A stretch of DNA of 7,749 bases. Origin: an uncultured Aliterella sp. (GTDB lineage Bacteria; Cyanobacteriota; Cyanobacteriia; Cyanobacteriales; Chroococcidiopsidaceae). The first letter of the stretch is position 1. Each line of letters opens with the position of its first letter. The DNA lies in the NCBI GenBank assembly GCA_905479905.1, contig CAJQOK010000019.1:1-7749 (forward strand), written 5' to 3'. A model generated the notes under the pieces. That model did no database searches. It was not told the DNA's origin and saw only the letters and a list, made by a program, of their open reading frames with translations. The translations under genes and the position numbers were made by a program. Positions 6,217 through 7,749 of this stretch are shown here, piece by piece.

Positions 6217-6323
6217 AAGTGCGTCAAAGCCTACTTCAGGTTTTCTTTTGTGCAAACCCTGCTATATCCCTAAATTCTAGGTAGTTAATAAATTACCCCG
6301 TGAAACGCTTTGTTCTCATTTCT

Positions 6324-6342
6324 AAAAAAACTGAGTTTCCAG
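6324..6342 (-). terminator. Possible weak terminator downstream of trnL
   Basis: On the minus strand CTGGAAACTCAG can form a four-pair stem, followed directly by seven T (complement of 6324-6330), 30 bp past the tRNA 3' end. The stem is short but the T-run is good. Confidence 0.4.
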
Positions 6343-6371
6343 CATCCCGCGAGGTTTTTATATTTTTGTTA

Positions 6372-6690
6372 TGGGGGCAGAGAGACTTGAACTCTCACGA
6401 CTTTTACATCAACGGATTTTCATCCTCTTGCAGCTTTCGCTACTGCCTAAAGATAAAATCTTTAGGTTTTGAGAATTGGACTCTCCCTTTACCCTCGCCT
6501 CGTTGCGTTAGGGTAGCTCCCGTCGAGTCTCTGCACCTTCCGAAAACCTAGGCTTTCGGCTTGGCTCAGGATTGCCTTGTCTGTTGTCAGATTTAGGTTT
6601 CCCTGAGTTTGAGAGCGGTCACTTGACAGATTTCTCCAGTCAAGGCTCAGTTTTCTAAGTCCGCAGCGTCTACCATTCCGCCATGCCCCC
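6372..6690 (-). tRNA. trnL-UAA: tRNA-Leu(UAA), split by a group I intron
   Basis: On the minus strand, exon 1 is 6690-6657 (34 nt) and exon 2 is 6420-6372 (49 nt). Acceptor GGGGGCA pairs perfectly with TGCCCCC, followed by discriminator A; CCA is not encoded. The D-arm contains the leucine-type GGCGGAATGGTAGACGC. The anticodon stem GCGGA/TCCGT encloses loop CTTAAAA with anticodon UAA, read across the splice junction. The long variable arm expected for tRNA-Leu is present, and the T-arm is GAGAG-TTCAAGT-CTCTC. The intron interrupts the anticodon after its first base (U34), the conserved site in cyanobacteria and plastids. It decodes UUA. It is transcribed divergently from ndhL. Confidence 0.95.
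6421..6656 (-). ncRNA. Self-splicing group I intron in trnL-UAA (236 nt)
   Basis: The intron starts AGAAAACTGAGCC directly after exon-1 CTT (the U of the conserved U-G splice pair) and ends in G (complement of 6421). The catalytic core elements typical of this intron are visible: CTCAGGGAAACCTAAAT, CAATCCTGAGCCAAG and GTGCAGAGACTCGACGGGAGCTACCC (the last split by our 20-base limit into GTGCAGAGACTCGACGGG and AGCTACCC). No homing-endonuclease frame is present. The length and layout match the vertically inherited cyanobacterial and plastid trnL intron. Confidence 0.92.
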
Positions 6691-6715
6691 GGTCTTAATT
6701 TGAGCGCGACTTCTA

Positions 6716-6744
6716 ACTATATACACAATCAATTCATTTGTAAA
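6716..6744 (-). promoter_or_regulatory. Sigma70-type promoter of trnL-UAA
   Basis: Minus strand: -35 TTTACA (6744-6739), 17-bp spacer, -10 TATAGT (6721-6716). Each hexamer has one mismatch to consensus. It predicts a start near 6709 and a 5' leader of about 19 nt before the tRNA, which RNase P would remove. Confidence 0.65.
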
Positions 6745-6777
6745 TAGAAAAAAATAGGAATTTTTGATTTTAGGCTG

Positions 6778-6829
6778 AAATTGCCGTAAAGTCTGCCGGG
6801 GGATACTCCGCGCGAGCTTTACCGAATTT
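6778..6829. repeat. 52-bp imperfect inverted repeat between trnL and ndhL
   Basis: The arms AAATT-g-CcGTAAAG (6778-6791) and CTTTACcGAATTT (6817-6829) pair with one mismatch and one bulge. Inside, TGCCGGG and CTCCGCG-type segments continue the stem (6794-6800 with 6807-6814, one bulge), closing on a six-base loop GGATAC. It lies 84-135 bp before the ndhL start. It could be a structured 5' leader, a protein-binding palindrome or a small inserted element; a terminator is less likely because only TTTT follows. Confidence 0.6.
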
Positions 6830-6912
6830 TGTAGGTAGTCCATGCGTCAAAGTGCAAAAAACGTAATAATATAGCAGGTGAAATCGCCTTTGGCACTTGG
6901 AACAGAAAACCC

Positions 6913-7125
6913 ATGATTGTACCCTTACTTTACTTAATACTGGCTGGCTCTTACTTATTTGTATTACCGATCGGGACTTTATTTTATTTAAGGCTACGTT
7001 GGTATACGGCTACTTCCTTTGAGCGCGGGTTTATGTACTTTTTAGTATTTTTCTTTTTTCCAGGGTTACTACTACTGTCACCTTTTGCAAATTTTCGCCC
7101 CCAACGACGACAAGTTCAGGGGTAA
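6913..7125 (+). CDS. ndhL: NAD(P)H-quinone oxidoreductase (NDH-1) subunit L
   Basis: NdhL is a small thylakoid-membrane subunit of the cyanobacterial and plastid NDH-1 complex, which takes electrons from ferredoxin to plastoquinone in respiration, cyclic electron flow and CO2 uptake. The 70 residues match the family in length and layout: helix one about residues 3-25 ([17 protein letters not shown]), a short loop with [12 protein letters not shown], helix two about residues 38-58 ([20 protein letters not shown]), then the characteristic NFRPQRRQ tail. The ATG at 6913 gives the expected N-terminus; only a weak GGAA precedes it. It is followed by the DUF3007-type gene after three bases, so the two are probably one transcript. 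This pairing is common in cyanobacteria. Confidence 0.93.
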   Translation: MIVPLLYLILAGSYLFVLPIGTLFYLRLRWYTATSFERGFMYFLVFFFFPGLLLLSPFANFRPQRRQVQG

Positions 7126-7128
7126 ATC

Positions 7129-7440
7129 ATGCGAAAAATTGATGTTTTAGGCATTGGTGTCGGTATTTTTGTGGCGGGTGGGCTAGTTTATATAGTGTTG
7201 CAGGTAGCTGGTTTAGACAATCTAGAAGCGGGTATCTGGAGTCAATTATTGTTGGTAGCTGGCTTAATTGGCTGGGTAGCGACTTACATTACCAGAGCCG
7301 CAGGCAACAAAATGACTTATATTCAGCAACGGGAAGCCTACGAAAAAGCCTATTTTCAAAAGAGGTTAGAGGAGCTTACCCCAGAGGAATTAGCACGGAT
7401 TCAAGCTGAAATTGACCAAGAGCGATCGCAAACTAAGTAA
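7129..7440 (+). CDS. DUF3007-type small membrane protein (103 aa)
   Basis: This matches the cyanobacterial and plant DUF3007 family usually found right after ndhL; its biochemical role is not known to me. Helix one is about residues 6-26 (VLGIGVGIFVAGGLVYIVL), then GLDNLEAGIWSQ, helix two about residues 36-55 (LLLVAGLIGWVATYI), then a soluble charged tail with KMTYIQQREAYEKAYFQKR and LEELTPEELARIQAEIDQER (about 67-99), likely a coiled coil facing the cytosol. AGGGG at 7118-7122, overlapping the ndhL end, is a good Shine-Dalgarno six bases from the ATG. The tight coupling to ndhL suggests a role with NDH-1 or thylakoid assembly, which is inference. A HIP1 site lies within its last codons. Confidence 0.85.
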   Translation: MRKIDVLGIGVGIFVAGGLVYIVLQVAGLDNLEAGIWSQLLLVAGLIGWVATYITRAAGNKMTYIQQREAYEKAYFQKRLEELTPEELARIQAEIDQERSQTK

Positions 7441-7466
7441 TTTTAAGTTATAAACAAATTTAGCTA

Positions 7467-7571
7467 GGGCAAGAGCGGCTCTATAAAGAGCAGGAAGCCT
7501 GGAGAACCGATGTAGATGTGGTTCATGACATTGCTTGCAAGCTCTTAAGCGTAGATAGGTAATTTGCGCCC
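7467..7571 (+). other. Possible structured leader or small RNA upstream of the last gene
   Basis: Within the 152-bp gap there are several complementary pieces: GCTCT/AGAGC around ATAA (7478-7491), GAACC/GGTTC around an 11-base loop (7504-7524), the palindrome GCTTGCAAGC (7533-7542), and longer-range AAGAGC (7471-7476) with GCTCTT (7541-7546) and GGGC (7467-7470) with GCCC (7568-7571). Some are mutually exclusive, as in a switching leader. I do not recognise a known RNA family and there is no T-run. Low confidence. Confidence 0.3.
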
Positions 7572-7592
7572 AGCGTCTCAAAGATTTTGTAT

Positions 7593-7749
7593 ATGCTACA
7601 ACGCTTAAATGATCTTCAACGAAGTGCTAACAATTGGCTGCTAGGTAGAGATTTCCAGCAATTAATTCAACTAACTGAGCAATTATACTTAGAATTGTCT
7701 CAATGGACGCAGCAGGGAATAGCACCAAAAGTATTAATTGCAGAACGGG
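7593..7749 (+). CDS. N-terminal fragment, possibly 2-succinylbenzoate-CoA ligase (MenE)
   Basis: The frame is open from ATG at 7593 to the window end, 52 codons, after an in-frame TAA at 7560. Residues 1-52 read MLQRLNDLQRSANNWLLGRD, then FQQLIQLTEQLYLELSQWTQ and QGIAPKVLIAER. The block TEQLYLEL...PKVLIAER resembles what I remember of the diverged N-terminus of cyanobacterial MenE, the acyl-CoA ligase of phylloquinone (vitamin K1) synthesis, where IAE-DPVRFLA follows; the diagnostic part is beyond the edge. No Shine-Dalgarno is seen. The start is likely but a TTG at 7587 is an alternative. Coding nature is fairly safe; identity is tentative. Confidence 0.5.
   Translation, partial: MLQRLNDLQRSANNWLLGRDFQQLIQLTEQLYLELSQWTQQGIAPKVLIAER

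Larger units (their letters stand above)
5745..6323. other. Gene-free, A/T-rich, hairpin-containing intergenic region
   Basis: No frame here reads like a protein on either strand; translations are short and broken by stops. The first 350 bp are very A/T-rich and must hold the promoter of the 403-residue gene; a TATACT (minus strand, 5759-5764) is close to its ATG but has no -35 partner. From 6121 on, the DNA is rich in inverted repeats. No HIP1 site occurs. It could hide a small RNA or the eroded end of a mobile element, but neither can be shown by eye. Confidence 0.55.

Noticed and set aside
6121..6323. Remnant of an IS200/IS605 tnpB on the minus strand
   Set aside because: Reverse-strand translation gives only short pieces (for example QGLHKRKPEVGFDALKTKK) with no zinc-finger or RuvC signature, so I could not support a transposase relic.
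6300..6551. 83-codon plus-strand frame across trnL
   Set aside because: It runs through tRNA exon 2 and the group I intron in antisense; the RNA features fully explain the DNA.
7390..7581. 63-codon minus-strand frame after the DUF3007 gene
   Set aside because: It overlaps the end of the DUF3007 gene and has a Leu/Arg/Cys/His mix without family resemblance. The stems in this stretch fit RNA structure better than coding.
1..7749. CRISPR array
   Set aside because: No regularly spaced direct repeats of 24-40 bp are present anywhere in the window.

Overview
The window comes from a cyanobacterium, probably a filamentous or Nostoc-like one, though the lineage is inference. Three things point there: an ndhL gene (a subunit of NDH-1 found in cyanobacteria and plastids) followed by a DUF3007-type gene; a tRNA-Leu(UAA) gene split by the group I intron typical of cyanobacteria and plastids; and eight copies of the cyanobacterial HIP1 octamer GCGATCGC (at 1518, 1832, 2467, 2780, 3071, 4108, 4133 and 7422).

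Layout. 1-186 is the 3' end of larC (nickel-pincer cofactor synthesis), closed by a palindromic hairpin and T-run. 292-1441 holds two tandem minus-strand genes for paralogous small lipoproteins, which share a lipoprotein leader but have different mature parts. After a 458-bp gene-free stretch comes a 687-residue plus-strand protein (1900-3963). I recognise it as the putative methyltransferase associated with DNA phosphorothioation (Dnd) systems. It is built as a sandwich: a domain of about 150 residues occurs both before and after the methyltransferase core. Facing it, and overlapping its end by 11 bp, is a minus-strand two-gene unit: an all-helical protein of unknown function (4533-5744) followed 19 bp later by an M15-like zinc D,D-peptidase-fold protein (3953-4513). 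No dndBCDE genes lie in the window, so this is either an orphan methyltransferase or the edge of a defence or modification island.

5745-6323 carries no convincing gene but has several hairpins. It is followed by the minus-strand split trnL-UAA (6372-6690, intron 6421-6656) with a good sigma70-type promoter. A 52-bp imperfect inverted repeat (6778-6829) lies between trnL and the divergent ndhL-DUF3007 pair (6913-7440). 7441-7592 contains several complementary segments that may form a structured leader. The window ends in the first 52 codons of a plus-strand gene that may be menE (phylloquinone synthesis).

The two flanks (larC and lipoproteins; trnL, ndhL, DUF3007, putative menE) look like ordinary cyanobacterial chromosome. 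The middle (1900-5744) is the accessory part and the place where an undescribed system is most likely: a Dnd-type methyltransferase with a duplicated domain, a peptidase-fold partner and an unknown helical protein.
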